NCBI RefSeq assembly: GCF_020360975.1
Contig: NW_025408667.1
Coordinates: 4,898,001-4,962,000, forward strand
Direction: 5' to 3'
Length of the DNA stretch: 64,000 nucleotides
Source: Hirsutella rhossiliensis
Taxonomy: Eukaryota; Ascomycota; Sordariomycetes; Hypocreales; Ophiocordycipitaceae
Each line of letters starts with the position of its first letter. The first letter of the stretch is position 1. Both the position numbers and the translations under genes were made by a program. The notes under the pieces are model-generated. The model ran no database searches. It saw only the letters and a program-made list of their open reading frames with translations, and had not been told where the DNA came from. Below, in pieces: positions 1 through 12,318 of this stretch.

Positions 1-72
1 ATATATATAGTATAGTACCTCTAGCTATCTCTACTACCTAACTAATCGTACCGTAATATATATTCCCTTATA
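1..72 (+). repeat. 5' LTR of chromovirus copy 1, right-hand 72 bp only
   Basis: This stretch matches the last part of the LTR at 7,366-7,623 apart from one or two substitutions. The LTR ends at cccttata, where the internal region atttctaaagc begins; the same junction is seen in copy 2 at 53,731/53,732 on the other strand. Confidence 0.85.
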
Positions 73-3000
73 ATTTCTAAAGCTTCCCTTTTTAGTTACC
101 TAGTAAAGATAGCTACTTAAAGAAGACTATATAACGCTTTTATAGCGCGACGTAGTAGTTAACGAGTTAAGGCCTCTTTATTATATATATTAAGTATCTA
201 CTTAAGAGATAAAGAATAAGGAGATATATCCTTAAAATAGACCCTTATTATAGATAATATTCTAGCTATATTAAAGATATCGCTACCTATAGGTATAAGA
301 CTACTAACTTACTAAGAAAAGCTTATAGCTCTATAAGCGCGTATTAAGGAGCTAAAGGAGACGAAACGCTTATAAGACCGCGTTATATAATTAAAGGAGG
401 AAATTACTAAACGCGCTAGTACTATTACTATCTATTTAAGAAAGCGTCGACGGTCTTACTCCCTTAAATTAGATAGTAGTCACGGTAGCGAGGTTAAGAT
501 TAAAAATATTACTTAATTATTCTAACCTACTAATATATAGAAACGTCTAGACTAAACTTACGATCTAAAAGACGCCTTTAAGGTAGCGCTTAAACGCTTT
601 TATCGCGATAAAATAAAGATCCTTTATATAGTAGATTATATATATAGCGACTATAAAGCGAGATAGCGCTAATACTTTAAAGAATAAACGCCGATTAACT
701 AAACTAAATATAATATAGATTAAGTATACTTTAAGGAATAGATACTTATCTTAATAAAGGATACTATAAATAAGGAGATACTATTAGCGATATAATTAAA
801 TAAGACTTATTAATAAGAAGGCTAGTCTCCCTTAAAGTTTACCTTATACTTTAACTCCTTAAAGAGGGATTTTAAACGTCTATTAAAAAAAGCGCGTGCT
901 CTTATATTTTTCGCTAAGCTAGAGCTATAACTTTAAGACTAAATTAACCTTTATTTAATACCTATTTATACCTATTAATAGGAAGAGCTTATATAAGTCG
1001 CTTAACGATATTAGGATACTACTATTAATAAGAAGCGACGTACTAATACTACTTTTACTCTTAAAAGAACCGGGAATAGAAATAGTACTATACCCTAAGG
1101 TAGTCTATATAAGGGAAGGAATTAAAGAGGCTAATAAGCTAGGCTAAATCGTTAAGGAAATACTACCGATTTAACTAATAACTAGTAAGCTAGCGATATA
1201 CCTATTAAGGGCTAAACTAAGGGACGATATTAAGGAAGAGGATCTTTTACTTAATTAGGAATTATATATTTCTAATATAATAAGCCGGGATACCTATCTA
1301 TAGAATATATTAATTCTCTAAGGGTAGAAACCCTAGTAAAGACTCTTAGACTTAATACTGTAAAATAAGGAAAAGGTAAGATATTAAGGTAAACGCCTCT
1401 CCCTTAATAAACTTAATACTTATAGGATAGTTACTTAAAACTCCTATAATAATATTAAGGCGAAACCCTATTAAAGTCCCTATATACTTAGATACTTATA
1501 GTACTATTAACTATATAAATATATACTTTACTTAATAGTAGGGATTACTATAAGTAGCGCTATTATACCCTAGGTTATTAAGGCTTAATAATAGTAAGGT
1601 AAGGGAGTATAAAGTATAGTTAGTACTACTTTAAATAATAGATATAAGAGGCACTAAAAAGATAATTACTTATTTTTATATTAATACTAATAAGTTAACG
1701 CTAAATAATTAAGTATTAATCCTTTTATTAGTTACTACCTTAGAGGATAAATATATCTATATTATCTTATAGAAATAATAGTAGTAGTTTAAGTATTAAC
1801 TAAGTAGTAAAACCTTATAGAACCCTTATAAATTCCTTTAAGAATATAAGAACGAAGTAAGGGTATATATAATAGCGCTTAACCTTAAGCTAATCCTACT
1901 ACTAAATAAAGATAAAGATAAAGGGATTTTATAGGAAGAATAAGCTAAAATCCTACTAACTTTCTATTAGTTTAAAGATACTTTCTTAGCTAATAAATCT
2001 AACTTATTACTAGCTAAAAAAGGAATAGATTACTTAATTAATTTAATCTTTAATATAGAACCCTTTTATAGACCGATTTACCCTTTATTATAAAAGGAAC
2101 TCTAAGTATTACGCGACTAGATCTAAGATATAATAAGAAGGAAAATAATCTAGGAGTTAAAGAGCCTATCTAGGGCGCTTATCCTTTTTATTCTAAAGAA
2201 AGATAGTACCTTATAGCTATATATAGACTACCGAGGACTTAACTAGGTTATAGAAAAGAATCGGTACTTTTTACCCCTTATTTTAGAGATTATTAACCGC
2301 TATTAAGGAGCTAAGTATTTTTCTAAGATTAATATATAGAATATATATTAACGTATTTAAATTTAAAAAGGAGATAAATAAAAGACCGCTTTCTAAACGT
2401 ATTATAGATATTTCGAATACTAAGTAATACCTTTTAGACTTATTAACGTACTAGCTACGTTTTAGAGCTATATTTATTAAGCGCTTAAGGGGCTTATAAA
2501 TATAATCTATATAGTCTACCTTAACGATATTCTTATATATTCTAAGATAAAAGAAGAATATACTAAATACTTAAGATAAGTAATAGAAAGGCTAAGGGCT
2601 ATAGAGCTTTATATAAAACTATTAAAGTATATCTTTTATTAATAGTTAGTTATATTCCTTAGGTTTATATTATCTATTAATAGGGTATCGATAGACCTTC
2701 GATTAGTAAGGGTAATAGCTTAATAGCCTAAACCTATAACTTACTATAATATTTAGGTTTTCTTTAGGTTCTATAATTTTTACTAACGATTTATATATAG
2801 GTACTTAAGAGTTATAGCGCCCTTAACTATACTATTAAAAGGGAGTAAGAATAAGAAGAAGCTAGGAAAAGTAAAGCTAAACCTTACTAAATGGGTAGCG
2901 TTTTAAGCTCTTAAGGATGCTTTTTAAGGAGCCCTACTCCTTTAATATTACGATCTAGAAAGACGTATTTATATTAAAATAGATATATTATAATTCGCGA

Positions 3001-5230
3001 TAGTAAGAATTATCTCTTAACTTAATAATAAAGGGCGTTACTATTTAATCGTATTTTAGTTAAGGAAGTTTACTAGAGCTAAACTTAATTATAGTATTTT
3101 AAACTAAGAACTATTCGCTATCGTTAAGGTATTTAAATATTAGCGATATTACGTTAAAGGGGTAGTATATAAAGTAAAGGTATTATTAGACTACTATAAC
3201 CTTTAGACGTTTATATACTAAACCTCCTTAAATAAGAGGTAAGTAAGATAGTATATATATTTAGTACTATTTAACTTTACGATTAAGTATTATATAAGTA
3301 AATTAAACCTAGCGGACGCGCTATTAAGAATACTTAAATATAAGAGTAAGAAGCCCCTATTTATAGAACTATTACTAGAGCTATAAGCGAAACTAGCTAC
3401 TATTAATACTATATTTATATAAAGAAATAATAAGGCGTTTTTATAGCTAAGGAGATACTTAACCTTAAGTTAATATAAGCGTAGTAAAGTACCTTTATAT
3501 AAGGAAAATATATAAGCTTATTTATAGTAAAACTATAATAATTTAGGCGCGAGACTTAAATAATTAGCCGATTAAGCTAAAGAGAGAGCTAGTTATAAAT
3601 AGTTACTTTTAAGGAAGACCGCTAAAGAAGCGGCCTACTATATAAAGGTTTATATAGTAGGAGTTCTAGAACTATTACTAGAGTTACTAAAACGCACTTA
3701 GTCGGTTAATATAGTAATTAGTAGGCTAAAAGAGACTAAAGACTTCTTAAAAGGGAAGGGTTTCTAGTTAGTACGCTTAGATAAACTACTACTATAGAAG
3801 GGTTATATTATAGTGCCTTTAAAAGTAGCTTTACGGTAAGAGCTAATATAGCTTTTTTATAACGATCCGTTAATAAGATACTTTAGCTCTTAATATACTG
3901 GCGAACTATTAGTAAGGAACTTTTACTAAGATAGAATAACGAAAGACGTAAATAAATATATCTAGTTATACCTAGTATATTAAGGTATAGTATCTAAGAG
4001 GCATCGCTCTTATAGTACTATATAATTATTACTATATCTTATAGCGCTATAAGAAGAATTATTAATAGACTTTACTATAGGTCTGCCTAAAGTATAGTAT
4101 AATATATAAGACGTTAATATAATCTTAGTAATTATAGACTAATATACTAAGTATTACCTCTTTTTTCCTATTTCTAAGATAATAATAGCTCTAGAGCTAG
4201 TAGAATTATTCTATTACTAAGTTAAATTAGTATATAGACCTTTAAAAGGTATTATCTTATATAAAAGGTCCTTATTTATAAGTAAGTTTTAGTTAGATCT
4301 TTATTTTATCTTATAAGTAAAACATAGGCTATCGATAGTATTTTACCTATAAACTAATAGGTAAACGGAATAAATAAACTAAGTTATATAGTACTACTTA
4401 AGATACTTTACTAACTCGGAATAAACTAACTAAGCGTTACTCCTATATATTTCTTAATTTATATATAATAATATAAAGAATATAATAACTAGGCTATTAC
4501 CTAATAAAGCGTTAATAGGTTACTAACTAAACTTTTATATTAATATCGAGGACGATATTATTTAAAGGGGGGTACCTAAAGTAAGAGTAAGAGTTACTAG
4601 GCTATAAAAGCTATAAAAGAGGCTTAAGGAATACTAAAGAAAGGCTATTAAATCGTAAGCGAAATACTATAATTTAAGGCACTAACCGCTTATACTAAAA
4701 GTAGGAGACCTTATCGTATTATTAATAAAGAATTTACGCTTTAAGGATAAAAAAAAATCTCTTACCTAAGTATATTAGACCGTTTTAGGTCCTATAAGCT
4801 CTTAGAAAGTAAGTATATTATCTTATACTCCTTAAGAAGTACTTATACCTCTATACCGTTTTCTATATTAGTCTCTTAAAGCTATAAAAGGAGCGAAAAG
4901 GCACTTATAAAGATAGCGAAACCCTATTAATACTAGACTTAAAGGATAACGAAGGTAAATAGAAAGTCTAAGAGATTAAAGACTAAAAGAGATCTAAGGG
5001 CAATACCTTTTTCCTTATTAAATAAAAAGGATAGCTAGCTAAGTATAACTAATAGGTTAATACTAAAGATATAGTAAATAGCTAAGACCTTATTAAAGAA
5101 AATACTAGTCGCTTAACTAGGAAAAAGAAGTATAAGACTAAGTAAGGTAAGGAAACCTATTAGCGTAGGGAGACGCTACTAAATTAATAATAAATCCCTA
5201 CTAAATTACTACCCACTTATTAATATATTA
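73..5230 (+). pseudogene. gag-pol of chromovirus copy 1, RIP-inactivated
   Basis: Read through RIP stops, the frame shows Gypsy pol landmarks in order. RT has IDYRGLN near 2,223-2,243 and the catalytic box at 2,517-2,528, which now reads Y-L-N-D: the first Asp codon GAC is AAC, a RIP-type change. RNase H lies near 2,930-3,130 (LNYSIL then ELFAIV). The integrase C-terminal part lies near 4,063-4,092 (LIDFTIGLPK). A chromodomain lies near 4,950-5,100 (NTFFLIK then KG). Gag lies upstream (about 300-1,100) and is recognised only by position and charged composition. Family knowledge: chromodomains steer integration of this clade to heterochromatin. The gene cannot encode protein now. Confidence 0.8.
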
Positions 5231-5413
5231 GTACGTTTAAACGTCCTGTAACTATATATAAAATAGTAAAATAAGAGAATAAGGGAAAACTATCTATATT
5301 ACTTATTAAATATTATTAAGGAAAATAAAACTAAACTATAAGTCTATTAAGACCCTAACGATAAAGGAGAGAAGGATAGTTATAGCTAAATAAAAGAAAG
5401 ATAAGACCTATTT

Positions 5414-6984
5414 ATTACTTCCGACTACCCTTTTTCTTTGCTAGCGTAGCGGGAATTAACTAAGGCGCCCCCTCCGCTATACTAAATACCTTTAAAAATA
5501 CTAAAACTACCTTATCCTCCGCTCCTTTCTTATCCTCTACGTCGAGACCTATCTCTATTAGTATAGCACTTACCTTAGCCTTAGTAAATAGTAAGGTATA
5601 TTACTATAAAGTATAGCTTATATCGCCGTCGATAAGGTAGAGTTTTAACCGGGATTCCTAGGCCTCGTACTCTAAGCTTATATAAGCGATATCGAATAAG
5701 GGCGCGGGGTTAAGGTAAATAATAAGCTTATAGCGCTTATTAATTAGTATATAGTAGTCGGCACGCTTAACCTAGTATATCGTTAAGCGGTCGCTAATAA
5801 AAGGGTTAGATAAAACTTATAATAATAGACTTTTATATACCTATAGTCTTAAAGGACTTATAATAGGCTATCTTAGCGGCGTTAAAAGCCTTAGCTAAAT
5901 ACTATACTATAATAGCGAGATAGCGCCGATTAGCCTCCTTAAAAATAAGTACGCCTATATCCGAGCTATTATCCTTAGTATCCTTATTACTAGTCTTTAG
6001 CTTATTAAGCTCGCGTAGGTACTTAATAATAGCGACTATATTAGATTAGTTATTAAATATAAGAGTAGTAGTCTTAAAAAGGATTAGCTTATTAATTATA
6101 ATACTTAAAGTTAAGGGGAAACTTACTTAGTTATAAGTTATAGTATATCTATAGTACTACTTATAGCGCGTTAAGGAAACCCCTAAGAAAATATAACTAA
6201 TTAAGAGCACCTTAATAAGCTTAGGCTTAGTTATACTATACTCCTTAACGACCGTCCTAAAATAATATATATACTAGAGCTTATAAGTAATAACCCTATA
6301 GGCCCTAACTAAGCGGGCTTTAGCTTTAAATTAAGTACGCTTCTTTATAAAAGCGCGACTACTTTATACCGCCGCTTAGGTGCCCTTATCTCTAGCGCCG
6401 CTATTCTTAAGTTCGTTAGTAAGAGGAGTTAAATTATAGCTATCTTTATTATTACTATTATCGTTATCTTAGCCCTTATTTAGCTAGGTATTAAGATAGT
6501 CTTAGCCCTTATTTAGCTAGGCCTTATTATTAATATTAGCTTACTTATTTTAAAGAGCGGCCTAAGCGACGATCTTTTATTAGCTAGAGCCGCCTTATTA
6601 AGATAAAGTAGCTAAGTTATCGGCACTTACCTAAGAGCGCCTAAGTATAATCTCCTCGCTAGTATTAGTATCGCTAATAGGGGTAATAGACTTATAAGTT
6701 TCCTAGCTTATAGAGGTAGGCTTATTAGTAGTTAGAGTTAGGGTATTTAGTAGGGTAATAGGGGTATAACCCTCGCTAACGTTAGGTCTTAGACTAAAAG
6801 TCTCTTAGGACTAGGATTCCCTTATACCTTTCTTAGCTTTCTTCGCTAAGGGGAAACTAGCGTCGTTATAAGACTTTTAAGCCGATCGCTTATACTTTAA
6901 ATATAAACCTACCGCTACTTACTCTTATATATAGTATAGGAAATTAACGTTATAGTTCTTTATCTTCTTTAGTATAGAAGGTAT
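5414..6984 (-). pseudogene. Antisense accessory ORF of chromovirus copy 1 (RIPped)
   Basis: Between the end of pol and the 3' LTR, the minus strand carries a long frame matching the better preserved frame at 46,818-48,388 in copy 2. Its direction is opposite to gag-pol. The start codon position reads ATA, consistent with RIP of ATG. Most in-frame stops are TAA/TAG, as expected from CAA, CAG or TGG. The product is not recognised; the frame looks hydrophilic with Lys/Arg-rich stretches near its N-terminus. Confidence 0.55.
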
Positions 6985-7365
6985 TATCGTTAATAAATCG
7001 TCGATAAAAAGTAATATAAAAAGGTATAAGGGATTAATAAAAAAAAGGCATAAACTCTATAGTAGTTATAAGCGGAAGAGTTAAAGAAGAAAAGAGAATA
7101 AAAAAAGTAAGAGATATATATATATACTCTTTATATTATAGTTACGCGGCTAATATATAAGCGATACTATAACGGTTACTTAGCGGTAACCGCTAGTATA
7201 ATAACTATTAACGTTATAGAGCATAGACTAATATATACTTATATAAGCGTATATACGCGATATATAACTAAAACTACTTCTTTTCCTAACTAAATATATA
7301 TAGTATAGTAAAAGTAATATATATTAAAGATATAGCTAAGATATTTATATAGGAGGGGAGATAAT

Positions 7366-7623
7366 TATAAGAGCGCTATTAAGAGGTATAGGCTAATAAA
7401 GTACTTAGGTATATAGTACTAATATATTAGTAGGGTATTAGTAAGTAATTATACCTACCCTACTTATATATTATAGACCTCTCGCTACTTTAACTAAAGA
7501 GGAAAAAATCCTTCTTTTAGTAAGTTTTAGTCTTATAATAAGGAGAACGTAATATATATAGTATAGTACCTCTAGCTATCTCTACTACCTAACTAATCGT
7601 ACCTTAATATATATTCCCTTATA
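7366..7623 (+). repeat. 3' LTR of chromovirus copy 1 (258 bp)
   Basis: Starts tataagagcgc and ends cccttata. It matches the copy 2 LTRs at 46,180-46,436 and 53,732-53,988 (257 bp each) in reverse orientation. Confidence 0.88.
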
Positions 7624-7984
7624 GACGGCTCCCTTAGTATAGCGAGAACCTTATCCTTCTCGCTAGCCTTCGCGCTTTTAATCGCCTCTAGGATAGCTAT
7701 AATACTTCTTATCCGTGTAAGGAAGGGCTAAGTACTTCCTTAAGGAGGAGGCGCCCTCTTTAAAGAGATATCTATTAGATCTATTAGTTAAAGCTTATAC
7801 TATTATAGAGTAGGTAGAGGCGTATATATAGGTACTATCTATAGGATAATATTAATAAGCTATATAGAGCTCTCTTATATACGGCTAGCTTATATATATA
7901 TATATAAGATCTAGCCCTCTATATATAACTATATAGCTTAGGCTATAGCCTAAGCTTATAACTTATAATAGTTAAAGACTCTTA
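7624..7984. other. Unassigned RIPped spacer
   Basis: AT-rich DNA with no open frame of note. It contains a perfect short palindrome, agcttaggctatagcctaagct split about its centre near 7,948, and a long TA dinucleotide run near 7,891-7,904. I see no coding or RNA gene. Confidence 0.4.
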
Positions 7985-8106
7985 TACCTTATTATAATTA
8001 CTACCATTAGAAGAATTAAATATCTCTACCTTACCTATCTAACCCCTTACCTTTAATTTTACCTTTATATATTTTATATATACTTCTTATATCTCTCTTT
8101 ATAAGA
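7985..8106 (+). repeat. Partial Copia-B LTR (3' part)
   Basis: This piece matches the last ~120 bp of the 485-bp Copia-B LTR seen intact at 15,686-16,170, including attactacc, gaattaaatatctct and the end ctctctttataaga. The 5' part of the LTR is missing. Confidence 0.7.
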
Positions 8107-8511
8107 AAAATAAGAGATATACTATTAAGAATCTTAATAAATAGATCCTTAGTAATATACTTAAAAAGTATATTTAAATAAATAGCTTCTTTATTTACCT
8201 CCTTAAGGCTAATATACTTTACTTTATAAGTAGAAAGAGTAATAGCTTTTTACTTAAAGTAAGCCTAGCTTATTATATTATTATATATATAAAAATAGTA
8301 ACTAGAAAAGGAATTTTTATCTATTAAATCTAACGCTTAGCTAGAGTTAGTAAAACCCTTTATATATAGATAAGTAAAAGGGATATTATAATTATATTTA
8401 GTCTTTAAGCTAGGGAATTTATTTAAATATTATAAAATTATATTTAAAGCCTTAAAGTATATATAATTAGGCTTTATAGCGAATTTAGTATAGGAAATTA
8501 TAGAATATAAG

Positions 8512-9038
8512 AGTCGCGTGGCCGGACGGGAACCGATTTTCGATTAGCGGAGCCGGCCGACCGAATTTCGATTAGCCGGCCCTACCTAGGAGCGACCCAC
8601 ACTAGCGCCCGGCCCGGTAACCGGACATTACCTGCCCTACTAACCAATAGACCGACAGGCCGACGCGGCCGCTACCGCGGCTACACGGCAGCAGCGCGGG
8701 AGCCGTGGAGAATAGAGGCGCCTGCGAGCCGGGCCCCCCGGAGAGAGACTACTGCCTACAACCCTAGGCCCGGGCTAGCGAGCCCGGGCCGCGGCCGTTC
8801 GGGATAGTAGCGGCCACGGCCCGAGAGGGCCTGCGCCGAAAAGCGAATGCGCGGGAGAAGCCCGCGGTAGCCGGCGTAAATTTCCTACGTACTATAACCA
8901 CGACCTCGTTCGAGGCGGACCCGTATCGAAAGAGGGGAGGGTTTTCCCCTAGGCACTTTAGTTTTTCCCTCCTATTTAATATCGAAGTTCTAGATACTTC
9001 TAGCTAGGTCCTTAGCGTAATTTTAATAATAATAATAA
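8512..9038 (+). mobile_element. Retroposon (SINE/LINE-like) with 13-14 bp target duplication and TAA tail
   Basis: A GC-rich block interrupts the RIPped Copia-C frame. It is flanked by the direct repeat tatagaatataag(a) at 8,499-8,512 and 9,039-9,052, and its right end is a TAA-repeat tail (9,021-9,040). Long variable target duplications plus a simple-repeat 3' tail are hallmarks of target-primed reverse transcription (LINE/SINE). I found no reading frame and no convincing pol III A/B box pair, so SINE versus truncated LINE is unresolved. CpA and GC content are high at the left, suggesting arrival after most RIP of the host element. Confidence 0.72.
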
Positions 9039-11039
9039 TATAGAATATAAGATACCTAGCCTAGTAAATAAGGCTAAGTATAATAAAGATCCTATTCCTT
9101 TTTAAAATTATAATATATTTTTCTTAAAAGGTAATTCCCTTACTTTTATAAGCTTAAAGCTTACTATAGTAAGTAGATTTAAAGTTTTAAAGCTTTCTTT
9201 ATTAAATTCCTTTAATTTATTTAATATAGAAATTTCTTAGGATATATATAGCTCTTTATTATCTCGGTTTATTATAATATTTAGACCTAAGAAGTCTTTT
9301 ATATCTTTTAAGATAGTAAGATCTAAGAATTTAGATAATTCTTTAAATAATCTTTCTATTATTATAAATTTAAAGGGCCTTATTATAAGAAGGTTATTAA
9401 CGTAAATTACTAAGGCTATAATATAGTCCTTATTTATAAATACTCCTTTATTTATTAAAAAAGGAAGAAATCTAAGTTTATAAAGTATAATTTTTAAATA
9501 ATTATACTAAAGCTTAGGACTTAATTTTAAGTTATATAATACTTTCTTTAGCTTTACCTTAATTTATCGGTTTTATATAAGTTTAGGAATTTAGTTAATT
9601 TAATTCCTTTAGCTTTATAAGCTAGTTTATATTTTAAATAATATTTTTAAAATCGTATTCTTTATAGCCTATAAGGAGATCGATATATACTTTACTATCT
9701 ATATCGGTATATATAAAAGCATTTATTATATCTATTTAAAAAGCTTTAAATTTATAGATAATAGCTAGAAGAAGTAGAATTCTAATAGATTTAGGTCTAG
9801 CTATAGTCGAGAAGTTATTAAGGAAATCTAAGCTATAGATCTACTTAAATCCTTATATTATAAAACGGGCTTTATATTTTATTATATTATTTTAACTATC
9901 CTTTTTAATAGTATAGACCTAGCGGCCTCTTATAGCCTCCCTATACTTAAGGAAGTAGGAAAATTCCTAAGTTTTATATTTTATTACCTAAATAATCTCC
10001 TTAATTATAGCTTCCTTTTAAAATACTATTTTAAGGATATTTATTACTTATTTATAGGTTTTTAGAATTTTAAGATCCTAAATTTCTATACTAGCTAGAA
10101 TTAACTCTATAAAATCATAGTTTAGAAATAAATTAATATTAGGGTACTCGATATAGTTAGAATCGAACCCTTCTTACTTCTTAGGTAATTCTACTACTAT
10201 TTTACTAGTAGTAGGAATAAGATAGTTATTTAAAGACTTTACTTTTATAAAGGGTAAGGGACTTTTATCTCTAGGTTCTTTAATAGCTTCCTCTATAAGG
10301 ATATAGTTTTCTAGCTTATCTTTATTTAAAATAAAATTAAAATTTAAGGTATTATTACTACTAGAAGTTTCTAGAATTTTTATAAATTTATTTTCTAGTA
10401 TAATAATATCTTTAAAGATAGTAATCTTTCTCTTAGAAAACCCTTAGATTTTATATTTATTGTTTTAAATAGCTTACTATTATTCCCTTAAAAGCTATAT
10501 TATCTAGCTTATCTTTAAGGTCTTTATTCGTAAAATATATAAGGCTTTTAAATATCTTAAACTTATTTAAAGTCTTAAAGTATAGTATTATATTATCCCT
10601 CTTTTCTATAAGACTTTTAAATCTTTTTATAGAATATAGTAATCTAATATATAAATAGGTAGCTATTAAAATAGCTTCTCCTTATAAGTATTTAAGAAGC
10701 TTAGTAGTAAATAAAAAAGCTTATACGTTTTTTAATATAATATAATTTATTCTTTCTATTTTACTATTAGATTTAAGCGTCTTAGGAAGACTAGAATTAA
10801 AGCTAATTCCTTCTTTTTCGTAGTAGAGCTTTATTTTATATATAAATTCTTTAGTATTATTAGAAACTACTTCTTTAATCCTAGTATCTTTAGGGTTATT
10901 CTTTACCCTATTTTTAAATTCTAGGAACCTATTTAAAGCTTCCCCTTTTCTTTAAAGAAGGTATATTTCTAGATATCCGGTTCTTATATTTAGGAAAGAA
11001 ATATAATAGTAATATTTATTATAAGTAGGTACTTTAATT

Positions 11040-12318
11040 TATCGTAAAGCGTAGCCTAATTTTATAGTTCTTAGAGATATCCCTTAATATAAGGGACCTA
11101 GGAAGCTAAAAAAACAGGTTTTAAGGAAGGAGCAAAAAGGAGGTATAGAGAGGAAGGTAGGGGTAAGAGGGGAAGCAAAAGTAGCGATAGCTTCCTATAG
11201 AGGTAGCGAAAGATAAAACGGATATACCGGTAACGGCTAGAAAAGAGGGGAAAAACTAGTAAAAGCTCGGTAGTTAAAAGGATATTAGTAGCTTTCTTAA
11301 GTAAGATCTTCTTTATTAATTAAGATACTAAATAGGTATAAAGAGGGGCGTTAGATAGAGGAAAGAAGGATAATTAAGGTAATATAATAATTATTCCCTT
11401 ACTATAGAGGAAGCCTTTAAAAGTTATCGGCCACGCTAAATTAGACCTTATAAGGAAAAAGAAAGTAGCAACTAAATTACTATAGCACCGTTCCTAGCTT
11501 ATACCTAATCTAGCCTGCCCTCGCGATATTCGTTGCCGCCCTTAAATTTAATTATTTTCTATATATAACGAGGGATTCGTTTAATCTAAGCCTATATCTT
11601 CTCTTATAGTAGCTCCTTAAGACACTAGGCTAGTCGTTCTTTTCGTATCTTCTTCGTTAAGCCTAGCTTCCTCGTAGGCTTCGTCTTCCGGAAGCCTACT
11701 AAGCGGAGGACTCGCTATATAGTCGTTGCTAAGACCGGGTGCCCTACTAAGCTTAGCTCGCTAGTAATATTAGCGCAGTTCTTTTCCCTTCCGTATCTAT
11801 CGCGGCGAACCTTCGTAAGAACCTTATCTTAGATTATAGGCTACTTAGAGGGACGGCTAGAACGGGGGGCATCTTAGAGCCACTCGTCTCGAAGGGTTAA
11901 GGGCAGCGTATCTAGCTTAAAGCCGCGTTAAAGAGCTCGTATATAGATATATTTAACTATTCTAAGAGGCACGCTAGTTAAGGCAGTAACTTTAGTAGCT
12001 GATTTCCCGCCGCCTCGAAGCACTATAATAAGGGCTAGAGTCGCGATATCTATTTTTCGCCTTATTATTATCGGGAATATTAAGAAAGGCGGAGGGGCGG
12101 CTGCTATATAAAATCGCGTGCGGGGCACTCTATTTACTTTACTACTTCCTTTTTCCTTATAAGGTCTAATTTAGCGTAGCCGATAACTTTTAAAGGCTGC
12201 CTCTATATAATTACTGCCCCTATAAGAATTATATATCTCTGCCCTACCTATTTAACCCCTTACTTTTAATTTTACCTTTATATATTTTTATATACTTCTT
12301 ATATCTCTCTTCGCGAGA
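11040..12318 (+). repeat. Solo Copia-B LTR with TAATT duplication, split by a TIR element
   Basis: Starts tatcgtaaagcg and ends ttcgcgaga. It is flanked by TAATT at 11,035-11,039 and 12,319-12,323, inside Copia-C. Without the 801-bp insert (and its TA duplication) it is about 476 bp, close to the 485-bp family length. No internal Copia sequence adjoins it, so it is a solo LTR left by LTR-LTR recombination. Confidence 0.85.
11405..12205. mobile_element. 801-bp TA-flanked element with 64-bp terminal inverted repeats
   Basis: The ends TAGAGG...CCTCTA are parts of 64-bp inverted repeats (11,405-11,468 against 12,142-12,205) with three mismatches. It is flanked by TA at 11,403-11,404 and 12,206-12,207. 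Comparison with uninterrupted LTR copies (cttactataattactg) confirms the TA duplication. This fits a non-autonomous Tc1/mariner-type (Fot/pogo-like) element. No transposase frame is visible; a 66-codon minus-strand frame at 11,928-12,128 is not convincing. Confidence 0.85.

Larger units (their letters stand above)
1..7623 (+). mobile_element. Ty3/Gypsy chromovirus, copy 1 (RIPped, 5' LTR cut by window edge)
   Basis: LTR retrotransposon read left to right: partial 5' LTR, gag-like region, pol with RT, RNase H, integrase and a C-terminal chromodomain, then an antisense frame and the 3' LTR. The same LTR and internal sequence recur inverted at 46,180-53,988, with nearly equal internal length (7,293 against 7,295 bp). 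LTR ends now read TA...TA, as expected when TG...CA ends undergo RIP. The frames carry many TAA/TAG codons and CpA is nearly absent, so the copy is inactive. No target duplication can be checked because the left end lies outside the window. Confidence 0.9.

Noticed and set aside
9021..9040. CRISPR-like or microsatellite array
   Set aside because: It is a short TAA tail of a retroposon; no spaced repeats of CRISPR type occur anywhere in the window.
11928..12128. 66-codon minus-strand ORF as a transposase
   Set aside because: Too short and without a DDE-type motif; it lies inside a non-autonomous TIR element.
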